From: Astrocystis sublimbata
Taxonomy: Eukaryota > Ascomycota > Sordariomycetes > Xylariales > Xylariaceae
Reading direction: 5' to 3'
Assembly: GCA_022453515.1 (NCBI GenBank)
Contig: JAJNNY010000037.1
Span: forward strand, 186,001 to 250,000
Length of the DNA stretch: 64,000 nucleotides
Under the pieces are notes generated by a model, which was given only the letters and a program-made list of their open reading frames with translations, did not search any database and was not told the DNA's origin. Made by a program: the position numbers and the translations under genes. Positions within the stretch are counted from its first letter, which is position 1; each line of letters starts with the position of its first letter. Shown piece after piece: positions 37,671-49,939 of this stretch.

Positions 37671-38210
37671 ATGGCCCCTTTCCTTGAGCAGCTCGGCACG
37701 GCCAGCCCGCTGCTGAAGCGCGACCCTTGTGGCTCTCATCAGCACCTGAATTATCAGGGCTACTGCGTAAACGACAGCTTCTATGGATATGGTCGTTGGA
37801 TTCTAGCTGCCGTCATCATCGGCCTCTTCTTCGCGACCTTCTTCCTATGGGCGTGAGTGGCCCTGCATCTTGCGACGCTATTGTGTCGCACGTGTTTTTT
37901 TTTTATCCATGCATGCAATCGCTAAAACTGAAGCAGGTGCATCAACACCCGCCGTCGCCGTCGTCAAGGTGTGCGGCCCATGTACGGTACAGGCTGGATG
38001 GCAGCCCCTCCACAGTACAACAACAACAACCCCAATGCATACAACCCGCCGCCGCCCGCTTATGGAGCGCAGTCGTACCCCATGGACAACCGCTACCAAC
38101 CTGCCGAGGGTGCTTACGGCCAGCAATCGACCGGCGTTGAACCTCCCAAGAATGTCTATGGTGGCGGTAACGAGTATGCGCCTCCTGCTGGTCCACCGCC
38201 TGGCAAATAA
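37671..38210 (+). CDS. RCR-like single-pass membrane protein
   Basis: Two exons (37671-37852 and 37937-38210) give 151 residues. The N-terminal part is lumenal-like and contains two Cys (DPCGSHQ, YQGYCVND). Residues about 43-61 are a transmembrane helix (WILAAVIIGLFFATFFLWA), followed at once by a basic stop-transfer stretch CINTRRRRRQG. The tail is rich in Pro, Tyr, Asn and Gly, with PPPPAYG and a PPxY-like PPAYGAQ. This layout matches the Rcr1/Rcr2 family, whose tails recruit the Rsp5 ubiquitin ligase and affect Congo red sensitivity and plasma-membrane protein sorting. The family call is by architecture and is fairly likely. Confidence 0.7.
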
Positions 38211-39227
38211 AGCAATGTAATTTGCATTGGTTTGGGAAAGCAGACGCTGTCGGATAATCGGAAGAGAATTGGGATGCGCGTGACCAAGAACGGAATACGA
38301 TCAAGGGCACGTGGCAGACCGGAATGAGAATGGACTTGTGGTAATTTGGGAGTTCAGGTGTTGAGGAAGTACATGCTTGCTTCGATGCTATTCTCCTATC
38401 GTCCAAGGGACTTGGGCTACTCGCCTATATTCGGTGTTGAATCTCCATGGTGCGCTGCTGCCGCTGCTCCCGTGCCTGGGTGTCAGTCTATACCTTACCT
38501 GTATATAGCACAATAATGTTTCCATCATTTAACATGTCGTCATGTCCACACACGCTATTTGTTAACCTGGTTGGCTCAGTATTGCAGCTGTGTCTGCAGA
38601 AGCTGCGCTTAAGAAGTGTGGGCGATCTACAGGAGCATCTATCTACCATGTGGTAGCAGATCAGATGGCCTCACTCCCAAGTTGTTGCAGAGGTCACAAT
38701 GATGATTTAACTCCTGCACCGCATGCTAGGCAGCGGGCCTATGGCCTTCACCCTGCTCAAGGTTGGACATGATGGTAGTAATAGATATTCGTTGTTCAAG
38801 TTATAAAAGTGTTGCGCTTCAGTGGAGAACTAGCAAGCGTACGGACCTATTTGTCTGGTGGATGTACCTGTCTAAAGCACGAATCCGAACCAACTACATG
38901 TGTATCTAGATATACATCTAAGCATGCTGCAGCAGTGCTTTTCTTCATTGTCATCGCCATCGTTGCGCTAGAAAATATATCTGGTCTGTAGTACACGATA
39001 GAAGGCCACTCCACCCCTTGCGCCTCAAACGCCAAACTCTTTCAGACGAAAATAGGTCGCCAGATTCATTCAATAAATCAAGCAAGCAAGCCCCGTGTAT
39101 CACGTATATATTTACATCCAATCCACAAGCAAGAGCCTCGAGCCCTGTGCATTCATACATGTAAATTTCATAAAAGTACATCGTGGCAACAAACGGGCCA
39201 AGACTCGGCTCGACTCGACTCCAATTA
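38211..39227. other. Convergent intergenic region
   Basis: This is the 3' flank of the RCR-like gene and of the fibroin-3-related gene. Nothing else is recognised. Confidence 0.5.
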
Positions 39228-40912
39228 TCATATCCCCTCCCAAGCGTACTGCTGCGGACCATCTTGCGGCGTTTGTGCTGGCTTGTAGCTTCGGTATCCA
39301 GGATAGGCGCTATTTCCTTTCGCAGCCGTCTGGGGGGGAGCTGGGCTCGCCCGTGGTGAACGAGTGTATCCCGATTCAAAGTCAAATCCGCTGTTATTAC
39401 GGATCGGGGACTTTGGTGACTGAGGTTGGCCGTATGACTCAGATGGCCCGTGGCTAGAGTTGTCGTATGCATATGTATCATCAGCATAGCCCCTTTGCTG
39501 AGACGCTGCCGGAGGGTACCGGCCGGTGTAGTCGTCTTGCGTGTACCCGCGTTGAGGACGCCTGTAGTCACCCTGGGGAGCAGGGGATGCTCGTGCGTTG
39601 GCAGCGTATCCATAGCCTCCTGCTTGTAGGGCAGGGGACCGTCGGGCGGCGGCATAGTCGTAATCGGCTTGTGGAGCTGGGGATGCCCGGGCATTGGGAT
39701 TACCGAATGCTGCTTGCGGAGCAGGTGACCGGCGAGCCTCAGGGTATCCATAACTTGCCTGTGGAGCCGGGGAGCCGCGAGGGTTGCCATAGCTATATCC
39801 GGCTTGGGCACCTGGCGAGCCCATCCTTGGGGGGTTTCCGTAGCCATAGGCGGCCTGAGGAGCCGGCGACCTCCGCTCACCACCATAGGTATCGTTAGGC
39901 GCCATACCGCGGTACTTGTTGCTGTTTTCGTATGACGTGGGCGTGCCGCTGCGTCCCAGTTCGTCATTGTATGGCCTAGGGGTCCGCGATTGAGGATATT
40001 GCGAGTAGCCCTGGTTGTTGCTGTTGTTGTTATTGACATCGTAGCCGTTGTTGTAATCTTGGGGAGGAGCCCGTCGACCCATTGCACCACCAACCCCTGC
40101 CACGTTGTTCATGCCGTTAGATGAATACTCCTGCCCGTAGCCCTGGTTGTCATATCCATTATAGCCTTGTTGATTCATGTCGTAGTTACCTGCATTAGTA
40201 GACCCGGCTGCCATGTAACCGTTCGGGTTGCCGGTGCCCGCCGGCGTGTCGTAAGGAGACGTTGACATTGTACCTGGCGTCGTTGCGGCAGGTGTGCTGG
40301 CTAGGTTCATCTGCGATGGACTCTGTATCGGCTTCTTCAATGGTTCCATCTCCACATACTCTTCTTCGATCAGCACCTTCTTCGAGCCCGCCCCTTCCCA
40401 ACTGGGCATTTCAGGCAACGCGTCGGCGTCCTTCTTGTTCCCCGTGTCGAATTCGGCATATTGGGGTACGCTCGGCTTCGCGGCGTCGAAACCACCGGCA
40501 TACATCGGGGCCTGGGAGCGATAGGCTTGATCTTGGTTGGGGGGAACAAATGGTTCGTCCAGGTATTTGCGCCGCGAGCCTCGAGGGGGATCGCACATCC
40601 CACAGCATTGGCCACAGCACTTCAGACACAGGCAGCATTCGCAGCAGCATGACAAGCCGCAGCAACAACATCGGATGATGCACCAAACGATGGAAAATAG
40701 GATGAGACCACCAATGATGAATAGCGCGATGACAGGCCACCTGCAAAGGCACGGTTAGCTAGCTGACAGGTCCAAGTCAAGTCGATGGCCGATCGAGCTT
40801 ACTTGCAAATATTAGACTTGAAACAATTGTCCCAGCTCGAGAAAGCAGTTTTAGCGTCGTTGATCGAATCCCCAATGCCGTCCAGCGATTGGCGTTTTCC
40901 CAGCGCAGCCAT
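39228..40912 (-). CDS. Fibroin-3-related protein: Cys-rich membrane anchor plus long repetitive Tyr/Pro tail
   Basis: Two exons (40803-40912 and 39228-40740) give 540 residues. ATG 40912 (MAALGKRQSLDGIGD) is preferred over an upstream in-frame codon. Residues about 37-58 form a transmembrane helix (WPVIALFIIGGLILFSIVW). A dense Cys stretch follows (CCCCGLSCCCECCLC, then CCGQCCGMC), likely palmitoylated and membrane-embedded. The rest is disordered, rich in Tyr, Pro, Gly, Asn and Gln. From about residue 290 to 440 it contains about ten degenerate SPAPQA-x-YGY units. Pezizomycotina genomes commonly label this type fibroin-3 related. No biochemical function is known to me; a cell-surface or eisosome-like role would be a guess. 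Confidence 0.75.
39330..39890 (-). repeat. Coding minisatellite encoding degenerate SPAPQA-x-YGY units
   Basis: About ten imperfect units of roughly 45 nt encode peptides such as RRSPAPQAAYGYGNP. The Ser-Pro-Ala-Pro core is the most constant part, and the units differ at third positions and in spacer length. It lies wholly inside the second exon of the fibroin-3-related gene. Confidence 0.7.
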
Positions 40913-43900
40913 GGCGCTCCGAGAGAGCAGATCCCCGAACGCGGTCCCCCAACTACGATCTTGGAGACTGCGCTCCATCATAACCCCGATGTGCGGCATC
41001 TTGCTGTCCTAGCTTGTCGCCCAATATCCCCAGCGCGAATGTCGTTTTCCTCCCTTTTCTCTCAAAGTTCGCTCACGCTCCCAGAGTCGGCCCTGGTGCG
41101 ACCATTGGCGTGTTGTTTCGTCGCTCAAAGAGGCGAAAGTCGGTAAGGGGATGTCAGATCGTCTCCGAGCCGTTCAAGATCTACCCGTCCCGCAGCAAAT
41201 GCAGATGATAATGATGATTTTCCCGTAGATGTGCGTATGTTCCCGTTGTGCTCGACCAGGAGACTCAATAATGTGAAACAATCGCGAAAAAACCAGGTGC
41301 TCAAAATAGATAATGGCGCTCGCCGCCGCTTCGGTCGGGTGACGAGTGATAAAAGCACCGACCAACAACGCGTAAATGATGGGTATCTTCAAAGGATTCG
41401 GGAGGCGAGTACAAAGCGATTGTCGTCAAAGCTCAAAGGCGACAGAAAGAGGGGGCGTTCAAGCAAGGAGGTGATGATACTAGGCGCAGCAACGCAGGAT
41501 TGGCCTCACGTGTTTCTCATTCACACGATACTTACTACCTTGGCTCAAAAGGAACGACTGCCTACCGGAGTAAGAAACAGAGCACTTGGTGGTATACGTG
41601 TATGGCGTCGCCCTGATGAGCCCGAAGAGCGTACAAGGGAGAAAAGCAAGGACAAAATGGAGGAACAACGATCATCCAAGGACAATTTACCATTACCACC
41701 TGAGCACCTGCTCACGCCGCACAGAACTGGCCTCGACTGGCCTACAAATCCGCGGCTGGGATTCGCGGACCACAATTAGATTGGCGCAATGGCTGGTTGC
41801 GCCAAGTGCGCAAACCCCTGAATGCGGCCCCGCAACAGAACCGCAAATGGCTCGTTTGGTACAAGCCATGACAAGATCAGGAAACCCATCCGAGCCATCT
41901 TCACTACTGTACTGTAACCTGAACGGAGTAGTAGTTATTCACACTAGCAGATCGTCAACATATTGAATATTACTCTCAACCTGTTTATGATATCAACTGT
42001 TATTACCCTCTGTTCAATAACCGAGTTGCGAAGCATGCGTGGTTCGTCAGTAAAAGAAGTGTCTATGTCATTGCCATTGACGCCGAGAGTTCTCGTTTGT
42101 CTCAAGCTGCTGCCTGTGAAACCTCACCCATTGGTCGAGGGGCAGCGTACCTAAGTATATACCTACTACTTACTACTACAAGAGGGCGGCACGGCGGATG
42201 GCGAGTGCAGAAGAGGCGTTCATTGGTGCCGTCGGAATCCGTTTCACCAACTGCTGTCCATATACCAATGATCTCGATAGCATTGACTCTCGATGTTCGG
42301 CGCAGCCCAGCTCGCGTCTATTATGAGGCTGAGTGACAGTACTCGTAGACAGACAGCTCTGTTCTTTGGCCGAAGGCTTGTTAACTTGATTGCCATAGTC
42401 TGGCTCAATCGTTTACTTAGACTAACCCCCAACATAGGACTTTACTGTTTCAAGTCGAGGAGCAAATGCAGATCGACCGTTGGGATCCACTCGGCAAATC
42501 ACTATCGAAAAGAGACATATCCATGCATGCATGTATGTTTCTGCTAACTAGCAGACGGGAGTGCGAATGCCAATTCTTTTATCACCATGATTTGGACCAC
42601 TATGTAATCCTACCCTACCATGCTACCTCTTGAATGTACGTATTCTTTTCCCAAGCGGCAGTATGGACTGGCACCTCGTCCATACATATATGTAGATTTT
42701 GCACCTTGTTCCAGCTTGATGGTACTCCGTAAGCTGTGCTACGCTATGTTAGTGCCTGGGGTCCAAGTCTCGGCATTTTCGGAATTGTCAAAGCTTCTGC
42801 GAAAAAGACTTTAGCCGAAGCCGGGGATAGACTAGCGTGGCAATCGATCCCAGGGCCCAGGACATGCGAGACATTCTGACATGGTATTCAAACAAACACC
42901 ATGTCATAGGATGACGATATCACGCAGATAGTACTGGTGCACGACTTTTTTTCATGACAGCAATGCTACTGAGTCTGATATTTCAACTTCGATGCAGTTG
43001 TTGCAGTTGTTGTTGTACGGACAAAATGAGAACTTGAAGACCAGCGTCGTCAACCTTGATTCGGCTGTCATTTCAGCTTCATACAACATAATGACAGCAA
43101 ATATGCAAACACAGTTCATCTTATAGGCAGGGTAAGTGTCAGCTTACCTGTTGGAGCAAAGCATGAACCTCTCCTGCCGACCTGCCGCTTCTAACGAACT
43201 GCTGCAACCTGACGACGTCGATCATTGGGATCGCCGTACATTTCCCAATGTAGCAGTTTGGAGCAAAGATATCGGACGAAGGTCTGACTGATGACAGTCC
43301 AAACGTTCACAGTCGATAGTCAAGGTTCGGTTATCGAATAAACCAGACAGGACAACGATTACAACAAATCACCGGCTCTTGATAGGACGGATATGCGCAA
43401 ACGGGCTTTATCCCATCGTGTCTACTACTAGTACAATACTTACCGCTTACCTACTGTACTTACAACGCCATCAACACCGCCGATCCCTCAGGCTTGATCA
43501 ATCAGAAAGTAACAACCCAAGAGACGCAGTGCCAGTTACTGCTATGCAGCTACGAGAAGCACTCAGGCATAGGTAGGTAGGGTGCCATGACACCATCAAA
43601 CGATAGAGTGCGGTCAACTACATACGTACCTAAGGTAGGATAGCAAAACGTCTGCCATCACTCACACAAAACCGTAAAATATGTAATAGTGATGTTGACA
43701 ACCTCGTCCCGTCTCTGCTCACGTCATTCAACATCACTGCGTCCCTTGCAAGACTCGAAGAAGACGGCATGGAAGACAACACAGCCCAGTCTTTGCTCGT
43801 GATAGCTTACATGACACACACCTACATATCGAGGCGGCATATACCGCCTGCACTGCTATTCAAGCCCATCGCCAACAAACGCACAACTGGAGAACCAGTA

Positions 43901-44923
43901 GCTTATTGCGAATCGTATCAGCTCTTGAGCATTGCTCCCGACATTGTCCTGTCCATGTGTGCTTGTACTCGAAACTCAGTATCTCTTGCTAGTTCCGTCT
44001 TGTCCAAACACCGCAACTTCGATGCAAGAACCCGAGATTCGCTCCTGTGAAGACTCATGATGGCTTGCTTACCTAATGATCTTGTTTGCCAGCTCGGGGG
44101 CTCTCTTTTTCGCCGCTGGATTCACCTGGTCGTCTAGCTCGTCAACTTTCTCCAGATCATCATATAGACTTCTCGTTTCTGGCCATGGGGCTTAGGAGGC
44201 GTTCGCCCTTCTCCTTCAGCACTTTAAATATCATTCGGCAGTCCGCTAGCCAGGGGAATAGATATTCGCAAGTTCACTTAGCCATCTACGACCCTTCACT
44301 CACATATCACTAGTTCGTGGCCCCTTTCCATACACTGACTAAGTGGGAGGATGCTACCTAGCAGAGACTCGGTGTCAAGTACGAGTTGAGCAGTTGTAAC
44401 AGATCTAGCTATTTCGCCTATGTAGTCGATGCGAGCCTCCAAACCCAATGCCACTTGATGTCACGTCACATGGCAGCCCAGCAGCGTGAGAGGGGATACA
44501 AACCTCCCGATTCATCCGTATCCGTAACGGACTCGAGGACAACCCACTGCCTCCTTCACCTCAACATCCCGCAGGCCATGCCATGTCGTCTCCGTCACAT
44601 CACATCAACAGAAATGCACCAAATAGAATAGGTGAGTTCGATTCGCTACCTGATAACTGCTCACAAAACCGCACGAACGCCGATACATATGCTAGCCAAC
44701 TGCAACTGCTCGTGATTGATGCCGAGTCATCTCACACCCCCAATCTCGTGCCCTCGCTACCTACACATAAGTAGATGGGTGAGTGTAGTGATGTGTTTGT
44801 ATGTATGAAAGGCCCGACAATAAACACTGAAAGCCCCCCAAACGCCAATTTCATGAAACCCAATACACTTAGTTTCTTTCGATAATAGTAGCAGTAGAAA
44901 TAGAAGAATAAGCAATCCATACT
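40913..44923. other. Long intergenic region (about 4.0 kb)
   Basis: This is the promoter of the fibroin-3-related gene at left and the 3' flank of the STIMATE-like gene at right. A 182-codon plus-strand open frame at 41231-41779 has no recognisable domain and no codon-position signal I trust. Scattered TAGGTA-type motifs occur (42150-42175, 43568-43580, 43625-43640). No RNA gene was recognised. Confidence 0.45.
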
Positions 44924-46293
44924 CTACTCATGAGGGACCAGTTCCCTGGGGAGTATCTTGCCGCCATCCACCAGGCTCTTTGTGCTTCCCACGACCGTCT
45001 GGCCATCCAGATCCGGATCATATTCCTCATGTGCATTCGGGCCAGCACCCCCCTTTCCAGAGCTCTTAGACTCCACTGGCACTGTCCCATGTCCAGCGTC
45101 ATCCTCATCGTCGTCATCATCGCTGCTCAGCAACCCGTCACTATCCTCCTCTCCAAAACTATCGTCGAAGGGGTCCCTTTCATCGTCTCGATCATCCTGA
45201 GGCAGGCGTTCATGCGTATGCGTCTCCCTCTTCTTGATGAAGCTATCGATAATGTAATACTGGATACCATTCATGATGAGCGGGAACAGCATCATGACGA
45301 AGAAGATCTGGAGTTTCTCGTTTCCTTCCGTCCAGCCCAAGGCCCAGTCACCGACGCGCGATATCCAGGGTAGGATCAGAAATATGATGAGCACGCAGAT
45401 CTTCATGCCGAAGAGCCCGCAGAAGTAGATGACCGACTGCTTCAGCCACCATAGTGCTTTCGGGGGACTGCCGTAGTTGCCGGACTGGATCGACTCGTAG
45501 GGGTTGCCGAAGGGTGTGTAGGACGCGAGAGCCGTGAGGAGGCGGAGCAGGATGATGAGGATGGGGATGCCGATCGTAGTCTGTACCCGAGCAATCCACG
45601 TTAGTCATATTCTTGACACACACACACACACATATACACCACATACTGCATGTCGAGAGACAAGAGATATAGACAGAAACAGAGACAGAAATAGAGACAG
45701 AAATAGAGACAGAAATAGAAACAGAGACAGAGACAGAGAAATAGACATCAACTTACATCAATAGCCAGGTTCAGCAGATAAAACGAACAAGGATTCGGGA
45801 CATAAGGCATGTCCTCCTCTCTCCTCAACAAAGCCCTCGCCACCGTCTCCACCCCCTTGCCGGACGTGAGCGAGAACCGTCCGCTCGTGAGCATCGACAT
45901 GAAGATATTCGCCGCGTGCACCAACACGCTCCCAAAGACCTGCTTGCTCGCGTCGAAGAACCATATCTTCAGCGGCCTCTGCGGGCGCTCTCGCCACCGC
46001 TTGTATACGAGGGACAGCAGAGCCAGCCCGCCGAGGGCAAGCTGCACGAGGAGTGCAAAGGGGCCCAGGAGCCGACATTCGCCCTCGCCGCCGCCGAGAA
46101 TCCCACCCGCATCTTCGTTGTAGATGACCGCGGCTGACGATGTTGTGCTGGCAGCGGCTATCGCTGACGATGTAGCTGTGGCTGTGACTGTGGCGATGAG
46201 ACTGGCTATGCTTGATGAGGACGGTGTGGGATCGGCTTCGAGTATGTTGAAGGTCGCCGCAGCGGAGGCCGAGACTGTGAATGGTAGAGGCAT
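44924..46293 (-). CDS. STIMATE / YPL162C-like vacuolar membrane protein
   Basis: Two exons (45757-46293 and 44924-45580) give 397 residues. A Ser/Thr/Ala-rich N-terminus precedes CRLLGPFALLVQLALGGLALLSLVYKR, given here as the first helix region CRLLGPFALLVQLALGG. The family core follows: RPLKIWFFDASKQVFGS, HAANIFMSML, then after the intron TTIGIPILIILLRLL, PKALWWLKQSVIYFCGLF, MKICVLIIFLILPWI and the last helix IFFVMMLFPLIMNG. The sequence FDASKQ with NPCSFYLLN is characteristic of the STIMATE (TMEM110) family. The fungal members sit in the vacuolar membrane; the animal member regulates STIM1 at ER-plasma-membrane contacts. The tail is strongly acidic (a run of Asp/Glu near DGLLSSDDDDDEDD). 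The intron carries CA and GACAGA repeats. Confidence 0.82.
45671..45746. repeat. Purine-rich GACAGA(AATA) minisatellite inside the STIMATE-like intron
   Basis: Imperfect 12-bp units GACAGAAATAGA and 6-bp GACAGA units fill most of the 176-nt intron, next to a CA run at 45616-45632. The repeat explains why this intron is two to three times longer than others in the window. Confidence 0.8.
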
Positions 46294-48325
46294 TATCTGC
46301 CTTGGTATGGTGTACAGCTTCGGGGACGCGCTGGATCGGGGTGTAGATAGCTAGTCGTGTTACTTCTTCTCTTTCGAAAGACCAAGCGGGGTCTCGTCAA
46401 GAGACACGCGGAGGCAGTAGCAAAGACGGCAGAAGCTCGAGAGGCGTGATATATCGATTAGTGATGTCGATTAGTTACCTAGTGGTGATGGGATGGGACG
46501 GTTGGGCGATCGTCATTCGGTTTCGGTAGGTGGTTGGCGGATCGCGGCTCTTCCTTAGCCTCGGACGAAACAGACTGTATGTCGCGGAACCACACTTCCC
46601 AGGTTCTCGGAACGTGCACCGGGCACCGATCGATAATGTGATGACGCGATGGACCTGCTCGCCTGGCTTGCTCGGGAGAATGGAAGAGATGCAGACGAAA
46701 TACAGTATATACAACCCGGCAGAAGCAAAGATGCAATTGTGCTCGAAAGACAAGACGAAGATGCAGAATGGAGGTTCTGTGGAGATGGTTCTAGGTTAGG
46801 AGGGAAACTGTAACATGTATCGTAGGCAAGTTGGGTAGGTAGTCTCGGTAGTCCGTCACATCAGTCTGGGGACTTGTAGGGGAAGAGGAGTCGTCTTGTC
46901 GAGACGGCGGCTCTCGTGGGTCTTGGCAGGCTACTACTCTCGCTACTATCATGCTGCAGGCGCAGTGGCGGATTAGCGGCATCGAGGCTGAGTGTCTACT
47001 CGTACATGCGTACATGTACCTAGGCCCAGTTCTGTTTTGGTACTGGGCTGAGGGGAGGATGACCAATCCTGAGCCGCCAAGGATGGTCTAGTTACCCTCT
47101 GGCACTGTACTAGGCACTTGAGATACCTCAATGACTGCAGGTGTCTGTCTTGCCTGCCAGTGCCGCGATGCCGAGTGTGACCAACACCGACCGACTGACC
47201 AATGCAACAAAGCCGGACGACCATCAACCCGGCCCCCACTAGCCACATTGGATAGGTATTCATGAGATAAGCACAGCTACGAACTACAGCTGACAGGCGT
47301 GACAGGATCATTTAGATTCAAGATATATAGTAGGTAGCCTTGCAGGTCCCTTAGATCTGGCTAGCGGGCCGCTGCCGATTTTCTATTTTTGGGCATCCAT
47401 GGTGTTGACTAGGTATTGAGAGAAAGTGATGGATGCATCTAACTTCAGCCTCATTCACCGATATTTTCAATAACCAATAAGGACCTACGGACCTACCTAG
47501 GCTCGGGTAAATTAGCTCTGAATCATAGAAGTGACTTCGTTATATATGGAATAGGCAAAGTGCGCGTGCATCACAAGGTAGCTGACTACCTAGATAGAAG
47601 TTAAGACATCTGCTACGTCGTACTATTCTGACATCACTCAGTCCGTGTCGAGTCACACGTCTTTAATGGATTTAAGTCGAGCTGTATTCAGGTTTGGACG
47701 TAGAGAATGCCCAAGGAAGGCAGAGGACGGATTTCATTCTGATACAAAGACGATAATAAATGCATCCCTTGTAGGTGGGATCAACCACGAAACTCCGAGC
47801 AGCCATCATGTGGCCTCGCAAATAATACAACGAATTTGAGTACAAGCCATTCTCCCTTCCCATTAGAAAAAACCAATTGCCCAATCCCTTCAGCGCCTGC
47901 AGAATCTGCATCGATAGTTGTTGGGATTCGTCAACGTCGAGACGGAGGATGGCCAGGCCAAATCATACGCATCCCTATCAGGTTCTGCCGTGATAGCGAT
48001 GTTACACTCGTGGACGTGTTCTGTGATTGTATGATACAGTTGGCCGTACTCAAGACACAGATATCTTGGTCGGCCGGAGCGGGAGAAATCCACGCACGAA
48101 AGTCAACGCTGCTTGGCGTGCGTGGCGGGCCACTTCATCGGGCCTGGCTTTCTTCTTGTCCCCCATCACCGGCATCACCGGCTTTGCCTTGAACGACGAC
48201 CGTTTCGCGCTGGCGGTAGAGCTGGTGGAGCTGGTGGAGTTGGAGGCGGTAGATGATGGATACGACGGGACTGCAGATGGTGCGCGAGGGCGAGTCTGGA
48301 GCCTATCTGCAGGCCCGTCTAATCG
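46294..48325. other. Intergenic between STIMATE-like gene (5') and SF3b p14 gene (3')
   Basis: The right-hand 300 bases look like 3' flank of the SF3b p14 gene. Several short open frames exist on both strands without domains. TAGGTAG motifs occur near 46835, 47325-47337 and 47490-47500. Confidence 0.45.
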
Positions 48326-49091
48326 TCAATCGATACCATATTGTTTCTTGAGCTGACCTAAACTCTCCTGGCGGGCCTGTACGTCCTCTTTTGTCTCCTT
48401 CATCTTGAGGGTCTTCTCTGGTTGGTGCCACAGCACTGCAGCCCGGTTAGCTCCGGCCATCCATCGTCACAAAGAGGAAGGGGAGGGGTTCGCCGTAGCG
48501 ACATACCGACGAGGTATCTGTTCTGGAAGTTGAAGCCGTTCAATTTCTCCAAGGCGTTCTTGGCGTCCATCGCATTCCAGAAGACGACATAGGCGGTTCC
48601 CTTGGTTTCGCCAGAGATTCCCTTGCGAACTTGTCTTGGGGCTTCGTTAGCTACGTTGAACACTACCAACAGGATCATGGTAGAAGCTATTTGGGTATTA
48701 GGAAAGGGAGCCGGTCGTACCGAATGAGACCCGTCTCGTCAGGGTCGAAGAGCTTGAAAAGGTCGCCGTCTGTGACTTCGTAGCTAGAGGACAGTCTGTT
48801 AGGATGTGGTCGGTCGTAAGAGAGCGAGCGGGATTCGCCGAGGATGACGGGGTGACTAACTTCAGGTTCTTGATGAATAGGACTCTGTATGGTAAGAATG
48901 TCAGTATGCTGGGTCGTCGAGGGGGCTCTGCCTTGCGTTGCGGACATGGGCACGGGCACGGGCCGATGGTTTGTCGGGCATGGGATGGCATAGGTCAGGT
49001 AGCATGTCGTAGGATGGAGTATACGGGACGGGATAGCGGGTTCTTCAACTTACGGCAACTGCTCGGGGGCAAGCTTTCCGGCGCGACTCAT
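48326..49091 (-). CDS. Splicing factor 3b subunit p14 (SF3B6-like, branch-site RRM protein)
   Basis: This small RRM protein of the U2 snRNP contacts the branch-point adenosine during spliceosome assembly. Five exons (49054-49091, 48861-48884, 48721-48783, 48507-48634 and 48326-48435) add up to 120 residues in one frame. The RRM shows VLFIKNLNYEV as the RNP2 strand, [18 protein letters not shown], then [18 protein letters not shown] as the RNP1 strand and helix, and [18 protein letters not shown]. The C-terminal helix ends QLKKQYGID, as in p14 proteins. Exon 2 is only 24 nt. One acceptor is a CAAG, weaker than the usual YAG. The length is close to human p14 (125). Confidence 0.92.
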
Positions 49092-49400
49092 ATCTTGATG
49101 GCTGTAGGATTGGTGCTGCTAAAGGGTGTGTGTCCTGGGTGTATTGCACGATAGCTGCTTCACTCGCGGGGAGTAGTGGGTTGGGTTGGAGTTGGGTTGT
49201 TTGAGGATCGGGGTAGAAGCCGATGCACGAGACGTGAATCAACAGGTAGCGAGTTTGGAGAAGTGAGCCTCGACCTGTTGGACGGCGGCCAAACCTCCAG
49301 TAGGTACACGGACCGATCGGGGGGTGACGCCCCACTTCTTTGATCCTCTTCGGCCACGTGATAAGACAGCACAGAGCCAGCGACAGCGACACCTAGCTAC
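49092..49400. promoter_or_regulatory. Promoter region of the SF3b p14 gene
   Basis: About 310 bases between the p14 start codon and the inverted-repeat element. This leaves a short promoter, so an insertion at 49401 may sit within or at the edge of it. No specific factor site is assigned. Confidence 0.4.
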
Positions 49401-49406
49401 ATGTAC

Positions 49407-49939
49407 TACGGTGGCCCATTGCTGCATCTCTAAATCTGTGTCATATGCCCCGTAATTTCATGATTCGCATACACCCTTACACACCCTTTCACACCTATAC
49501 GACTAACGTATGCCTACGCAGCTCCTATTTCGTATGCACGCTCTCTATTCCGAATATATACTCTCTATTTTGCATGCGCGCATTCTATTTCGCATGCGTA
49601 CTATGCATAGGTACATAGGTACATATACGCGTCGCAGGTGGTTTGTGTAGGTGGCTGCCTAACGCGGTAGGCTGTGGCGTAATCTGTGGCGTACCTAAGC
49701 TATGGCGTAGGCTGTGGGGCGTGGGCTGTGCGTAAGCTGTGGCGTGGCCTAAAAAGGTGGGTCTGTATAGGCTACGCGGGCTAGGAACTACCTACGCAAG
49801 TAGCCCGTAGACTGTAGCGTAGGGTAGGTAGGCACCTACACATACCCCCTCACGTATATAAATTCACCCCCTGGGGTAGACTTACTAAAATTATGGGGGA
49901 TATGGCACAGATTTAGAGATATAGCAATGGGCCACCGTA
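49407..49939. mobile_element. Non-autonomous inverted-repeat element (MITE-like), 533 bp
   Basis: The left end (49407-49460) and the reverse complement of the right end (49886-49939) match over about 52 bases with about six mismatches. They share TACGGTGGCCCATTGCT at the outer tip and ATCTCTAAATCTGTG internally. An exact 6-bp direct repeat ATGTAC lies immediately outside both tips (49401-49406 and 49940-49945), as expected for a target-site duplication. An alternative reading is a TA duplication with tips starting CGGTGG. The interior has no transposase open frame. It is built of imperfect tandem units, one series with CTATTTCGCATGCG (about 49520-49600) and one with GGCTGTGGCGTA (about 49665-49760). 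Confidence 0.75.
49520..49760. repeat. Two imperfect tandem arrays inside the inverted-repeat element
   Basis: About four units of roughly 19-20 bp ending CTATTTCGCATGCG-like occupy 49520-49600. About six or seven units of 12-15 bp built on GGCTGTGGCGTA occupy 49665-49760, with weaker copies to about 49825. Both sit between the terminal inverted repeats. Confidence 0.6.

Noticed and set aside
41231..41779. 182-codon open frame on the plus strand
   Set aside because: No domain, no splice context and overlapping open frames on the other strand. The composition resembles spacer DNA.
48027..48356. Plus-strand open frame over the 3' end of SF3b p14
   Set aside because: Antisense shadow with repetitive VELVELVE caused by a GGTGGAGCT-like tract.
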